Below are positions 1 through 11,374 of a DNA stretch of 64,000 nt, piece after piece. Below the pieces are notes generated by a model that was not told where the DNA came from, did not search any database, and worked only from the letters and a program-made list of their open reading frames with translations. Where the stretch lies: assembly GCA_036874045.1 (NCBI GenBank), contig JAZBRI010000011.1, forward strand, positions 5,208,001-5,272,000, read 5' to 3'. The position numbers were made by a program, and so were the translations under genes. Numbering within the stretch: position 1 is the stretch's first letter; the number at the start of each line of letters is the position of its first letter. The stretch comes from Cymodocea nodosa (taxonomy: Eukaryota; Streptophyta; Magnoliopsida; Alismatales; Cymodoceaceae).

Positions 1-854
1 CTTGTACTAATAGAAAAACTTGAGCTTATATTTGACTTGGATTTCTTCTCAAGCTTTCTAGCAAGGGAAAATAAAGTCTCATTATCTTCATCAGTTTCAG
101 TGTGTTCGGAACTGATGAGTTTATCAGATGCACAATAAGGTACAATGTCTAGATATACATTGTCCTTTGAAAATAAATTTTCATCTGATTTTCCTTTTTC
201 AATAGACTTTGTTTCCTTAGACATAATTTTTCTGACTTTCCTTCTTCTATAACATTTTTGTTTCTCCTTTTCAAGTATTGTTGTTTTCTTTTCAAATTGC
301 TCCATAAAAGTTTTCTGCTTTATTTCTTCTAAGGCACTTTTTATTGCAACGGCCTTTCGAAGACTGTCAACTTTTGTTTTGTCTACAGCAATATTTGATT
401 CTACTTGTTTTGAATATAAAGGAGTAGGGATAGCAAATTCATGCTCTTCCTCAAATGCATGTAGTCTTGTACCGTTTATAGGAATTTGAGGAGTTCTATT
501 TGATGAACCTATACCTTTTTCCAAATATTTTGCATACTATTCCAAAAATGCAATCTCAGCACATTTCATTCTGTATTCTCTATCATATTTACTTCGAATA
601 CCCATGTATGTAATACTTGCATCAGTATGTTGAAGTTCTTGTCTAACTTCATCTAATATATCCTGAGAAAAGAAGTAATCTTTATAAAGTTCTTCTAACC
701 TTTTGTCCACTCGAAATATTTTCTTGAACCAAGTACATGGAACTTCATCATTCTCTATTTCTTTTCCTTTTGCATCTCTTCTGCTTTTGCCTTTTCCTCT
801 GCCATGACCTTTGTAGAACTTGGAGACCATCATCGTAGGTTGTAACAACAACAA
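1..854 (-). pseudogene. ORF3 of A1, N-terminal part (third ORF downstream of pol)
   Basis: The frame starts MLLLQPTMMVSKFYKG, followed by a basic GHGRGKGKSRR patch, and runs to the window edge with one in-frame stop near 535 (after AEIAFLE). The acidic and lysine-rich later part (EEIKQKT, SKETKSIEKGKS, HTETDEDNE) looks disordered. A block around YFFSQDILDEVRQELQ aligns by eye with YTFTNEILHEIRKAI in the third ORF of element E, so these ORFs are related. It follows pol on the same strand, as an env-like or extra ORF does in Sireviruses and Athila. The function is unknown. The C-terminus is outside the window. Confidence 0.65.
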
Positions 855-1162
855 GCGGGAAAAATTTTCTTGACAAAGTTTATAAATAACCTAAGTCCCC
901 GTGTTATAAATATCCTGAGAAAAGAAGTAATCTTTATAAAGTTCTTCTAACCTTTTGTCCACTCGAAATATTTTCTTGAACCAAGTACATGAAACTTCAT
1001 CATTCTCTATTTCTTTTCCTTTTGCATCTCTTCTGCTTTTGCCTTTTCCTCTGCCACGACCTTTGTAGAACTTGGAGACCATCATCGTAGGTTGTAACAA
1101 CAACAAGCGGGAAAAATTTTCTTGACAAAGTTTATAAATAACCTAAGTCCCCGTGTTATAAG
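659..1162. repeat. 252-bp direct tandem duplication over the ORF3 start
   Basis: The segment beginning tatcctgagaaaagaag at 659 recurs at 911, and both copies end in ccccgtgttata. The period is 252 bases, exactly 84 codons. The duplication doubles the 5' leader, the ATG and the first codons of ORF3 on the minus strand. The outer copy (start at 1106) reads into SQDIYNTGT and stops, so the inner copy (start at 854) is the one joined to the rest of the ORF. Few differences separate the copies, so it is recent. Confidence 0.9.
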
Positions 1163-1420
1163 TGTTTAAATAGGGTTTTTAGGCGTATAACTCAACGTGA
1201 AGATAAGTCGGGTTTAGAAATTAAATAAATATTGAATAAAGTTTATTCAATCAAGGTACCCGAAATATTCAAGTATAACTCGTTGAGTTAACTAACCTAA
1301 CGAGTAAAACGCTGTCTAGAGGTAGGTTTACATGTTACCTTATCTAATATAACGTCTAGTTAGTACACTTAAACAAGTTTTGGATGCTTCCAACTAAAAC
1401 CTTCCGAAAACCACACACAT
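1163..1420 (-). promoter_or_regulatory. Putative internal promoter region before ORF3 of A1
   Basis: Non-coding. On the minus strand it contains a telo-box-like AAACCCTA (1171-1178) upstream of the duplicated ORF3 start, and several copies of the motif AACTCGTTGAGTTAAC or its relatives (about 1185-1320) that also fill the A1 LTR. A promoter role is inferred from the position and the shared motifs; no transcript evidence is available. Confidence 0.4.
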
Positions 1421-2650
1421 GCTAAACTTAACATTATCTTGAGAACATTCTAAACTATTTGAACATTTTGTCTTCTGAATCTAGAATAGTTTATTTGTCT
1501 TTTTAAATTATTTCATTAAAATTTTAAGAGGACATTAATTCAGATTAACTAAGATTTGTATTTTAAATTATATTAATCTGTTTTTGACATTGTTAATGCT
1601 CTCCCTACAAATATACTTCAAATATATTCAATCAAAATACAAAATATACTTCTAGTGACAATAGATGTTAAGTATAACTATACTTTTACATTTTATTTTC
1701 AGAGACTTCCGTTATCCTGACATCATCAAAAATGATTTCCAGAATCAATTCCTACTATATATGAATCAAAACACAACTTTCAACTCAATTCGATTAATTC
1801 AAGGAGAATAAAAGAATGTATCTCAAATAAACATTTTCAAAAGTACTAATGTTGATTCAATAAATCAGTAGTCATATTGGTATAAACTATATGCGATTCA
1901 AAGATATCTGTAATTAATGAAACAACTTTTTCTTTTCAAAACAGTAAATATTGATAATTTTCTTTAAAAGTTAGTTTGAAAAGCGTGAATCATACAAGAG
2001 CTTTCTAATGTACCCGTGTAATGAGCTTTCAATCAACAATCCCAGATCTGATCAGGACCTTAGGTTGCCAGATTTAAAGAATCCTTTTTCAAGACAACAA
2101 TCCTTACATACCTATCTGCTCAAGTACAAAAGGCTCGTGATCAAACTGATCAATAAACTCTCAAAGATTTTTACTTTGTAAGCACTTTTCATTTTAAGCA
2201 CAGTATATATGTATTCCATTAATATAGATGCAATAAAACACAAATCTCATACAATTTTTACTTCTATGATTGTACTGAGAATATGAATCAGTTTTAATAA
2301 GCTTATACTTTTGATTAACAGTTTAAGATAAGTTACATATAACTTATTCTACAAGTTTAATCAATTAAGTCAAATTTATGCATGATCTTATGCATTTTCC
2401 TTGATTCAAAGAAAACATTTAATCAAAATTTCAGAATGTCAGAAGTATTTAATGTTTTTCATTTACACTTCCACTTAAAATCGTAAAAACCATTAAAATT
2501 GATAAACTACTTAAAATCAATAAGATACTACTATGATTTTACAATAAATACATAGTATCTTAAGCAGCAGTTTAGATATTACTTTAGATATTTATAATAA
2601 GTATATAATATCTATGAGGTGAACAACATCATCAATAATATTTATCTTTT
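1421..2650 (-). repeat. Non-coding 3' module shared by Copia A1, Copia A2 and Gypsy G
   Basis: There is no ORF of note in this 1.2-kb stretch between RNase H and ORF3. The segment with aggttgccagattt and tacatacctatctgctcaag (about 2040-2130) recurs almost unchanged in Gypsy element G at about 26860-26940. The neighbouring part (2170-2640) matches A2 on the opposite strand at 50880-51390. The module therefore belongs to elements of two superfamilies. Confidence 0.8.
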
Positions 2651-2669
2651 TATGTGGAGTTTAAGCATT

Positions 2670-4088
2670 TTACACATCACATAGCCTACAAATACCTAAA
2701 TTTAATCTAATGTTGCAGAATGTATTTTCGTCTAGAGGTTTTATAAATATATTAGCTAATTGATTTTTACTAGACAAATATTCTAATTTAATTTTTCCTT
2801 TAATTACATTATCTCTTAGAAAATGATGTCTAACCTCTATATGCTTTGCTCTTGAATGTAATACAGGATTTTTGGAAAGATTTATTACAGAACTACTGTC
2901 ACAATAAATCTCAGTTGTATCATAAGATAATCCAAAATCTTCTAAAGTTTGCCTTATCCACAGAATCTGAGTGCAACACAGTGCAGTAGCAACATATTCA
3001 GCTTTTGTAGTAGAAAGTGCTACATAGTTTTGCTTTTTACTAAACCATGACACCAAATTATTTCCCAATAATTGACATGTACCACTGGTACTCTTTCTAT
3101 CAGATTTAGATCCCGCACAATCAACATCAGTATATCCTATAAGATCTATTGAACTATCCTTAGAATAATACAGTCCGAAATTTTTAGTTCCTTGTATATA
3201 TCTAAATATTCTTTTAACTGCAATTAAGTGTTATTCTTTAGGATTAGATTGAAATCTAGCACAAACACACACAGCAAACATAATATCAGGTCTACTAGCA
3301 GTCAAATAAAGTAAAGAACCAATCATACTTCTGTATTTTCTTTGATCTATAGATTTTCCTATGTCATCAATATCTAACTTTAAAGTAGTACTCATAGGAG
3401 TTCCTCGAATCCTTGTATCATAAAAATTAAATTTCTTAAGCATTTCATCTGCATATTTTTCCTGATTTAAAAATATACCTTTATCCATTTGCTTAATTTG
3501 AAGTCCTAGAAAATATCAAAGTTCTCCTATCATACTCATTTCAAACTGATTAGTCATCTCTTCAGAGAATATTTCTATCAACTTATCAGAGGTTGCTCCA
3601 AAGATTATATCATCCACGTATATTTGAACAACAATCTGATCTTTACCATCTCTCTTAATAAATAGAGTACGATCCACTTTTCCCATGATATAGCCTTTTT
3701 CTATTAAAAAAGTAGACAATCTTTCATACCATGATCTAGGTGCTTGCTTCAAACCATATAAGGCTTTCTTCAATTTATACACAAAGTTAGGATTTTTAAT
3801 ATCTTCAAATCCAGGTGGTTGTTTTACATAGACTTCTTCATTAATTAAACCATTTAGAAATGCACTCTTTACATCCATTTGATATAATTTAAAATCCATA
3901 TAACAAGCATAGGCCAATAATATTCTAATACTTTCTAACCTAGCCATAGGAGCAAATGTTTCATCATAATCTAATCCTTCTTCCTGTGTATACCCTTGTG
4001 CAACTAATCTAGCGTTATTCCTTATAATTTGACCAGTTTCGTTAGTTTTGTTTCTAAAGATCCACTTTGTACCTATTATGGACTGATT
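2670..4088 (-). pseudogene. pol: Copia pol, reverse transcriptase and RNase H domains (A1)
   Basis: The RT is recognisable from [23 protein letters not shown] and the catalytic YVDDIIFG box. RNase H is clear from YTDVDCAGS, ALSTTKAEYVA and the Copia terminal part HFLRDNVIKGK to ICRLCDV. RNase H normally copies the second strand after degrading template RNA. The frame is broken by a stop after SPP at 4089-4091 and further stops at 3516-3518 and 3231-3233 (a serine codon lost in NPKESH). Otherwise it aligns end to end with the A2 copy. It follows integrase, the Copia order. Confidence 0.93.
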
Positions 4089-5780
4089 TTATGGTGGAGA
4101 GACTAATTCCCATACATCATTTCTGATGAATTGATTTAGTTCTTCTTGCATTGCCACTATCCAATTTTCATCAGATAATGCTTCTTGTATATTCCTTGGT
4201 TTCACCATAGAAACAAACATACTCATACTATTTAAATTTACTGAAGCTCTAGTTTTAACTCCCTCATTAATATTACCAATGACTTGAGTAATGGGATGTG
4301 ATGAAGAATAATGCCAATTTCTCTGATTTTCCTCAATATTCTCATCAACATCTGAAAGTCCATCACTTTCATCATTAGTTTGATAATTTAAGTTCATATT
4401 TTTGATTTTCTCAGATAAATCATCAATCTCTCTATTGATCTCTAACTCATTTGGAAAATTGATCATATCATCATTATCAACTTTAGATTGAGATTCTCTA
4501 AGAGAATTTTCATTGAAGCTTACATGGAGGGTTTCTTCAATAGTCCTAGAAGTCTTGTTATATACTCTATAGGCTTTACTTCTAGTAGAGTAACCTACAA
4601 AAATTCCTTCATCCGATTTGGCTTGAAATTTATCCCTTTTATCCTTAGTATTAAGAATAAAACACTTGCAGCCAAATGGTTTCATATAGGTAATTTTTGG
4701 AACCCTATTAAACATAATTTCAAAAGGAGTTTTATTAACATGAGGTCTTAAATGACTTCTGTTAGTAACATAACAAGCTATATTTACTGCTTCAGCCCAA
4801 AGATTTTGAGGTAACTTATGTTCATTCAACATAGTTCTGGCCATTTCTTGAAGTGATCTATTCTTTCTCTCAACAACACCATTTTGACACGGTGCTCTTG
4901 GAAAAGAAAATCTATGATGAATGCCATGCTCATTACAATAGTTATCCATTTGATCATTATCAAATTCAGTTCCATGATCACTCCTAAGTTTTTGAATAGA
5001 GACACTTTGCTCATTTTGAACAAAATTGCAAAACATTTTAAATTTTTCAAAAATTCTGTCTTAGATGCTAGAAAATATACCCAAGTGTATCTAGAGAAGT
5101 CATCTACTAAAACAAATACATACCGTTTACCACCAAGACTCATGATTCTTGTTGGTCCAAATAGATCCATATGTATAAGTTCTAAGACTCTCTTGCTTGA
5201 AATATCAGTTTTGGATTTAAAAGAGTTTTTGTGAAGTTTACCTAACTCACATGCATCACACATAAAGTTCTTTGAGTATTTAATCTTTGGTAAACCTCTC
5301 ACTAAATGTTTTCTAGATAGTTTATGTAACAGTCTCATATTTATATGCCCAATCCTTCTATGCCATAGATTTGCATCACTAGTTTCAGCTAGCAAACATG
5401 AATTTTAATCAACTACACCAGAAGGTAAAGATAAAATACATACAGAACCTTTTCTTTTAGCAATAAACTTAATTTCATCTGTATTTTTATCAATTATTTT
5501 GCATACATTATCTTCAAACACTACATAATATCCATTTTCAGTTAGTTTTATGACACTCAACAAATTAAATCCTAGGTTTTCTACATATAGTACATTCGAA
5601 ATAACACAAGTAGGAGTTATTTGAACATTGCCCATACCTATGATTTTATCTTTGCTTTTGTTTCCAAATATTACACTTCCTTTCATGGTATTTGTAAAAT
5701 TTTGTAATAGACTTTTTTATCCTGTCATGTGACTTGATGTTCCACTGTCCAAGATCCATTTTGATGTTGTTTCCTCCTGC
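4089..5780 (-). pseudogene. pol: Copia pol, protease and integrase domains (A1)
   Basis: The aspartic protease signature WILDSGTSSHM lies near 5700-5760, followed by a beta-rich stretch (GNKSKDKIIG, YVENLGFNLLS). The GAG-pre-integrase zinc-binding part shows WHRRIGH and CDACELGK. The integrase core shows the three acidic positions as IHMDLFGP, SDHGTEF and NGVVERKNRSLQ. A frameshift separates the ORF ending near 5050 from the one starting at 5036 (FCNFVQNEQ), and stops lie near 5710 and 5405. Protease cuts the polyprotein; integrase inserts the cDNA. Non-functional. Confidence 0.92.
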
Positions 5781-5788
5781 AACACAAA

Positions 5789-7145
5789 TTAAGAAAAACT
5801 TTTTCTTGGTACCCAATGTTGTTGAGGACCAAGTTCATTAAACGTATATTTCTTCTTTTTGTTTAAAAATAGTTTAACATTATCATTTATATTCTTATTA
5901 GTTGTAAGTACTATTGATTTATCATTAGCTTCATACTCACATATAGCATTATTGCTTTTGGCAATCATTCTTTTTGTTTTCAGATGTAGTATAATCAAGA
6001 CCAAACATATTTTTATCAGATGTTAATTTATTTTGGTCATACTTATACATTTTTGTAAGTTCATACCAAGATTTTGTACTTGTATTAACACTTTCCGTAC
6101 ATACAAAATCTTTTTCTGCACAAGAATTTTTTGTTTTATCACATGCAGAATGAGTAATTGGTCTAATACCAGTGTATTGAATTACATGCTCAGGTTTCTG
6201 AATTTTTAGTTTACTACGATTGTCTGAAATTTTAGAAACATTAAAAACTGAATTTCCAGAACAAGAAACAAGATTTTTAGAAACATTTATAGTCATGTTA
6301 GAAGTACAATTTGACAAATCACATTGATTTATATTATTACTGTATGATTCATCCCTTGAAGTATCTACTTCTACATATTTATTACCTTGTTTCATAATAG
6401 AAGGAATTTTAGTCTTAGATTTACTTGAACTGCAACTAATAAATCCTTTATTGGCTTGAGATTCAGGATATTCAGGATAATCAAATCCTAAGCCAAATTT
6501 ATAAGACATCGTAGGGGTACTAGTTAGTTTGTCTAACTTAGTTTGACTTAAATTCCATTTCTCAAAGGTAGAATTTAAATCTTGCTCTCTCAGTTTTAAT
6601 TTTTCTATCTCTACTTCAAGTTCATTTATATTGTTTCTCAACATTTCATTTTCAGATTCTATCTTTAATTTTTTAGCATTTATATTCTGTATTTGTTCAT
6701 GTAAGATACATTCATTAAATCTAAATTTTTGCAAATCTCTAGCATGATTTTCATTATCACATTTAAACTTTTCTAAAGTAGTAGACAGGAAACAATTTTC
6801 TTCTTCCATAATGGATGAAGATTTTCTAATATTCTTATTTTCCAGTTTACATACTTTAAGTTTTTGTAGTAATGCATGATAAGCACATAATAATTCATCA
6901 AAGTTGAAATCTGAATGACTTTCAGGATCAGATATTACCTTAGATTCATTTGCCATGAAGCACACATGAGCAATGTCTTCTAACTCTTGTTCTCCTTCTG
7001 AATGTGAAGATTTTGATGCTGATTCCTCAGATTCAGACTCTTCAGACGTGTCATCCCAAGTGACCTTCAAAGCCTTTTTTCTTGTAAACCTTTTTCTGAG
7101 TTTTCTGAGCCGTCTTCTTCTGATTTGTCCTACTTTGCTTTTCAT
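5789..7145 (-). pseudogene. Gag C-terminal coiled-coil extension and linker to protease (A1)
   Basis: A serine/glutamate-rich stretch (SEESESEESASKSS) is followed by about 150 residues with heptad-like leucine, lysine and glutamate (KLKVCKLENKNIRK, NELEVEIEKLKLREQ), then a linker ending FNELGPQQHWVPRKSFS just before the protease. Such coiled-coil extensions are typical of Sirevirus gag. The frame overlaps the end of the CCHC part and differs from it, so at least one frameshift is present. Confidence 0.75.
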
Positions 7146-8009
7146 TTTTCCTCATAAGACAATCTGGAGAAAGATGTCTAGGTTTCTTACAGTTGTAACA
7201 TGTAGACTTTTTGGATGAAGAATTCTTTTCATTCAATGATTTTGACATTGAGGATTTATCATTTTTGTTCCTTTGCTGTTTCCTAGCTTTCCATGCTTTC
7301 TTGAATTTCCTAGTCAGCAAAATCAAATCCTCGTCAGAATCAGTAGATATATCAGAATCTGAATTAATTTCGAAGGCTATTTTTTTCTTCATTTTTAGTT
7401 TGTTGTGACTCAGTGATTCATTTAATTGAACTTCATAAGCTGTTAAATTTCCTATAAGTTCATTCACAAAATAGACATTTAAATCTCGTGATTTCTCAAT
7501 TGATGTTACTTTCTGAGACCATTTAGAACTTAGGGATCTAAGAATTTTCCTCACCAAATCCTTCTGTTCAAAATTCTTTCCTAAACATTTTAAAGAGTTT
7601 ATGATATCAAGAAATCTGGAAAACATCTCAGAAATATTTTCGTCTTCATACATCTTAAAGAGTTCATACTTATGAATCAACATGTTTATTTTTGTCTCTT
7701 TAACTTGAGAAGTACCTTCATGTGAAACTTCTAATGCATGCCACACCTCATAAGCAGATTTATATGCCGACACTTTAAGCCCTTAGCATTCAAAGTTTCA
7801 TTTTCTTTTTCAGTAATTGTCCAAGTATTATAAGGAGTAGTTAACGGAGTATATGGTTTAGAAATCATGAACCACAACTTATGATCTATACTTTGAAGAA
7901 AAATAGTCATCCTATATTTCCAATATTCAAAATGTATTCCATCAAATAAAGGAGGACGATTAAGATTTTGGCCTTCATATAAAGAAAAATTACCATTTCC
8001 AGTAGCCAT
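7051..8009 (-). pseudogene. gag: Copia gag, capsid and zinc knuckle (A1)
   Basis: It begins MATGNGNFSLYEGQN. RPPLFDGIHFEYWKYRM is the usual Copia gag opening, and WHALEVSHEGTSQVKETKIN and LIGNLTAYE are typical Sirevirus gag blocks. The CCHC knuckle reads CYNCKKPRHLSPDC (CX2CX4HX4C). Compared with A2, about 40 bases are missing after NAKGLK (near 7775), which shifts the frame, so the ORF is split at 7731-7773. Gag would package the RNA. The leader 8010-8196 holds no other gene. Confidence 0.93.
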
Positions 8010-8196
8010 TTTACCTTAGATTTTTCAACTTATTTGATTTTAAACTATCTAAAAACTTTAAAACAACTTGAGCCTTAAATCAATAGAGTTAAACGTATGC
8101 TCAGATATTAATTTCTGTTTAAAAACAAGGAAGGTAGAATAAGCAATGATATTAAATAAGTTGGTATCGATTTTATATCAAAAATTATTAACCAAA

Positions 8197-8208
8197 GCTC
8201 TGATACTA
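8197..8208 (-). other. Primer binding site of A1 (initiator Met tRNA type)
   Basis: On the minus strand it reads TAGTATCAGAGC, one mismatch from the common plant site TGGTATCAGAGC, and lies two bases inside the 5' LTR end. Confidence 0.85.
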
Positions 8209-8210
8209 CT

Positions 8211-9822
8211 TGTAGGATCGTATGACTACATAAGAGGGGGTGAATTGTGTATTTTTAATATTTTCTGAAATATAATTGAAACTTTAAAAATCAAAAACAA
8301 GTCGTGACATTGTTTTCATAAAATCATTTTTATTCAAGGTTTCAATTACAATATACAATTCAATTCTCCTCAGAAATTGTAGATGCAATTATATTTTGAT
8401 ACCATGTATCATCTAAACAATTTCATAACTACAAACAGAGAAAACTAATTTGCGGAATTTAAAACTTTTCTCCCTATTTGAGATCTTCCTTCTTTTTCTT
8501 TTTCTTCTTTAGTAATTCTTCAGTGACGAATATCTTGTCTTTTCATGCTTCACCGAATTTGCTTTCTTCTGATACTTCAAATTTTCAGTGACGAAAATCT
8601 TACCTTTTTATGCTTCACTGAACTTTCTTCCACTTGAGAGATTTTTCCCGAAGAGGTGTTTTTGATCCCTGAAAAAGACTTTTCTTTTGGTGTGCAGGGA
8701 TGGTTTGATCCTTGAAAAGATTTTTCGTTTTGTGTGCTAGGATAAATTGATCAACGAGAATTCTATGCCTTTTATACTGTATCTTCATTTCATGCATATC
8801 CTTCACGTTTAACCACCACCATTTTTCCACTTCTCCACGTCTTTTCTTTTTCCTTCTTCGAAACACATGTTCTAACCCACATTTATATTTTGAATTTTCT
8901 TTAATCATCAGTCTTGGATCTCTGAAAAGTTTCCTGCAAAGTAAACTTTCTCGTCCAAAAGTTTTTCATCAGTGTAATAAGAAGTCGTTACTTAAATGTT
9001 AACTAAACGAGTAACACAAGTATATATATAACTTAACGTTTCTAACTTAACTAGTTCCTCATGTGCCATTTCACGTGACAAGTACTGTAGCTAACTCCAC
9101 AAACTATGTCCATGGTGTTATGATATCTCAACGAACCATCTCCGTTGTGTTATGATAACTCAACGAACCATCTCCGTTGTGTTATGATAACTCAACGAAC
9201 CAGTAATAAACAAATGTTTTTATAATAAGAATTTTACCACGTGCAAAAAATAACAACTTAAGTTTATAACGCTAACCTAACGCATTGCCTTAGTGTTCAA
9301 TATAGCAACTCAACGCGTTTAGTTATGTTAACTTAACGAGTTAAACATGTGCACCTCACGTGATACAATACAGCATTCGTAACTTATAATTTCACCACGT
9401 GTATAACACTAAATTAACGAGTTCGTCTCTTCTTTTACTCACTAACTTAACGAGTTATCACGTGACCTATTTTAACCTTTAAGCCTCTAACTTAACTAGT
9501 TCTCACGTGACCTCTATACAAACAAAACTCTAACTTAACGAGTTGTCTAAACGTGCACTGTTCATGATACAGAAGATATAACATTAAAACATATCATGCT
9601 TTTCAATCAAAACACACGTTAACTTAACGTTTAGCTAAATGAGAAATTAATGCAACAAAATGAATAGTTATTAACTTTAGATCCAATACAGACAAGTATT
9701 TATATTAGTAAGCTTTTTCTATATTAATTGATGATTTTAATTTCTTTTCACAAGCAATTGTAATTGAGCAAATATGATTATTTTCATTCAGCACACATCA
9801 TCAAAAACAAAAATACTCAACA
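8211..9822 (-). repeat. 5' LTR of A1 (1612 bp)
   Basis: On the minus strand it starts TGTTGAGTATT at 9822 and ends CGATCCTACA at 8211, giving the TG...CA ends and short terminal inverted repeats. It matches the LTRs at 42361, 45399, 52261 and 55359 over its length. The U3 part (about 9030-9600) carries repeated AACTCGTTAAGTTAG-type motifs mixed with CACGTG boxes. Confidence 0.95.
8768..8776 (-). promoter_or_regulatory. TATA box in the A1 LTR
   Basis: TATAAAAGG on the minus strand, conserved at the equivalent place in the other four full-length LTRs of this family (43420, 46460, 53322, 56350). It probably marks the U3/R core promoter. Confidence 0.6.
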
Positions 9823-11223
9823 AATAAGTTGGGTATTTAGAAACAAAGTAGATCAAGATGGACATATAGTTAAAAATAAAGCTAGATTAGTTGCTCATGG
9901 TTACAAGCAAGAGGAAGGAATTGACTATGATGAAACATTTGCTCCTTTTGCTAGACTTGAATCAATACGAATTTTGTTAACATATGCTTGTTATATGGAT
10001 TTCAAATTATATCAAATGGATGTTAAGATTGCTTTTTAAATGGATATATAAAAGAAGAAGTGTATGTAAAACAACCTCCAGATTTTGAAGATTCAAAACA
10101 TCCTAAATATGTTTATAAGCTTAAGAAGGCACTATATGGCCTTAAACAAGCTCCTAGGTCTTGGTATAAGAGATTATCTAAATTTCTTATGGAAAAAGGG
10201 TATTCTATGGGAAAGGCAGATCACACTCTTTTTATCAAGAAGATCGAAAAAGATATATTGGTAGTTCAAATCTATGTAGATGACCTCATATTTGGAGCAA
10301 AAAATGATAAATTAGTTGAGTCCTTTTCGAAAGACATGACTAATCAATTTGAAATGAGTATGATGGGTGAACTATTATTTTTTTTTGGCTTACAAATTAA
10401 GCAATTAGATCAAGGTACTTTTATTTCACAAGAAAAATATACTCAAGATTTATTAAAGAGGTTTGGTTTAGATAACACTAAAACAAAGAATACACCAATG
10501 AATACTATCACTAAGTTGGATAAAGATGACTCTGGAAAAATTGTAGATGTAAAATAATATAGAAGTATGATTTATTTATTACTTTATTTAACAGCTAGCC
10601 GACCAGATATTATGTTTAGTGTGTGTACTTGTGCTAAATATCAATCTAATCCTAAGGAATCACACCTACTTGTTGTTAAAGGAATTTTTAAATATCTGTT
10701 AGGAACCTTCAAATTTAGACTATTTTACTTTAAACACAGTTCTTTAATCTTAGTAGGTTATAGTGATGCTGATTACGTAGGATGTAAGTTTGAAAGAAAA
10801 AGCACCAGTGGCACTTGTCAATTATTAGGAAATTCTTTAGTGTCATGGTTTAGCAAAAAGCAAAATTGTGTAGCATTATCTACAACTGAAGCTGAATATA
10901 TAGCTACTGCACTTTGCTGTGCTCAAATCCTATGGATCAGACAAACTTTAAAAGATTTTAATTTAGACTATGAACCAACTAAGATTTTCTGTGATAGTAG
11001 TTCTACAATAAGTTTGTCTAAAAATCCTGTCTTACATTCACGAGCAAAACATATAGAAGTTCGACATCATTTTCTAAAGGATAATGTTATAAAAGGAAAA
11101 TAGTATTAAATTTTGTTCCTACCATAGAACAATTAGCAGATCTATTTACAAAACCCTTAGATGAAAATACCTTTTCAAAATTACGATTAGAACTTGGTAT
11201 CTATAGGTTATCTGATGTTTAAA
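9823..11223 (+). pseudogene. pol: Copia RT and RNase H remnant C
   Basis: The sequence begins inside pol ([19 protein letters not shown]) directly at the end of the A1 LTR, so A1 interrupted it. RT motifs: [27 protein letters not shown] and YVDDLIFG. RNase H: YSDADYVG, ALSTTEAEYIA, and the C-terminus LADLFTKPLDENTF to YRLSDV. One T appears lost in the FLNG codons near 10035, a stop falls near 10555, and another frame change lies near 11100. It is the same subfamily as minus-strand remnant F. The 150 bases after it (11224-11374) are AT-rich 3' tail without a recognisable feature. Confidence 0.92.
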
Positions 11224-11374
11224 TTGTCTTGTTCATTGCATTTTGGTTTGTTAAAAAGGTAGTTTTAAAAATTAATGTCTTTATTATTAAAAAAAACAAA
11301 ACAAAACAAAATATCTATTTTTGAATTATAGTTTTCTGATAGTTAAGAATTTATGAAATTCTGATTTTTCATCT

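Larger units (their letters stand above)
1..9822 (-). mobile_element. Copia LTR retrotransposon A1, Sirevirus-like, cut by the left window edge
   Basis: Read on the minus strand: 5' LTR (9822 to 8211), iMet-type primer site, gag with a CCHC knuckle, a long coiled-coil gag extension, protease, integrase, RT, RNase H, a 1.2-kb non-coding module, then a third ORF that leaves the window. The order protease-integrase-RT is diagnostic of Copia. The gag style and the long C-terminal extension fit the Sirevirus lineage (family knowledge). The outer LTR end at 9822 abuts a foreign Copia RT, so A1 inserted into element C. The flanking five bases are aataa, but the partner duplication lies outside the window. 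Stops and frameshifts make it inactive. Confidence 0.9.

Noticed and set aside
9030..9600. Regular short repeats with CACGTG boxes taken as a satellite or CRISPR-like array
   Set aside because: Spacing is irregular, there are no unique spacers of fixed length, and the block is part of the LTR U3 in each copy.
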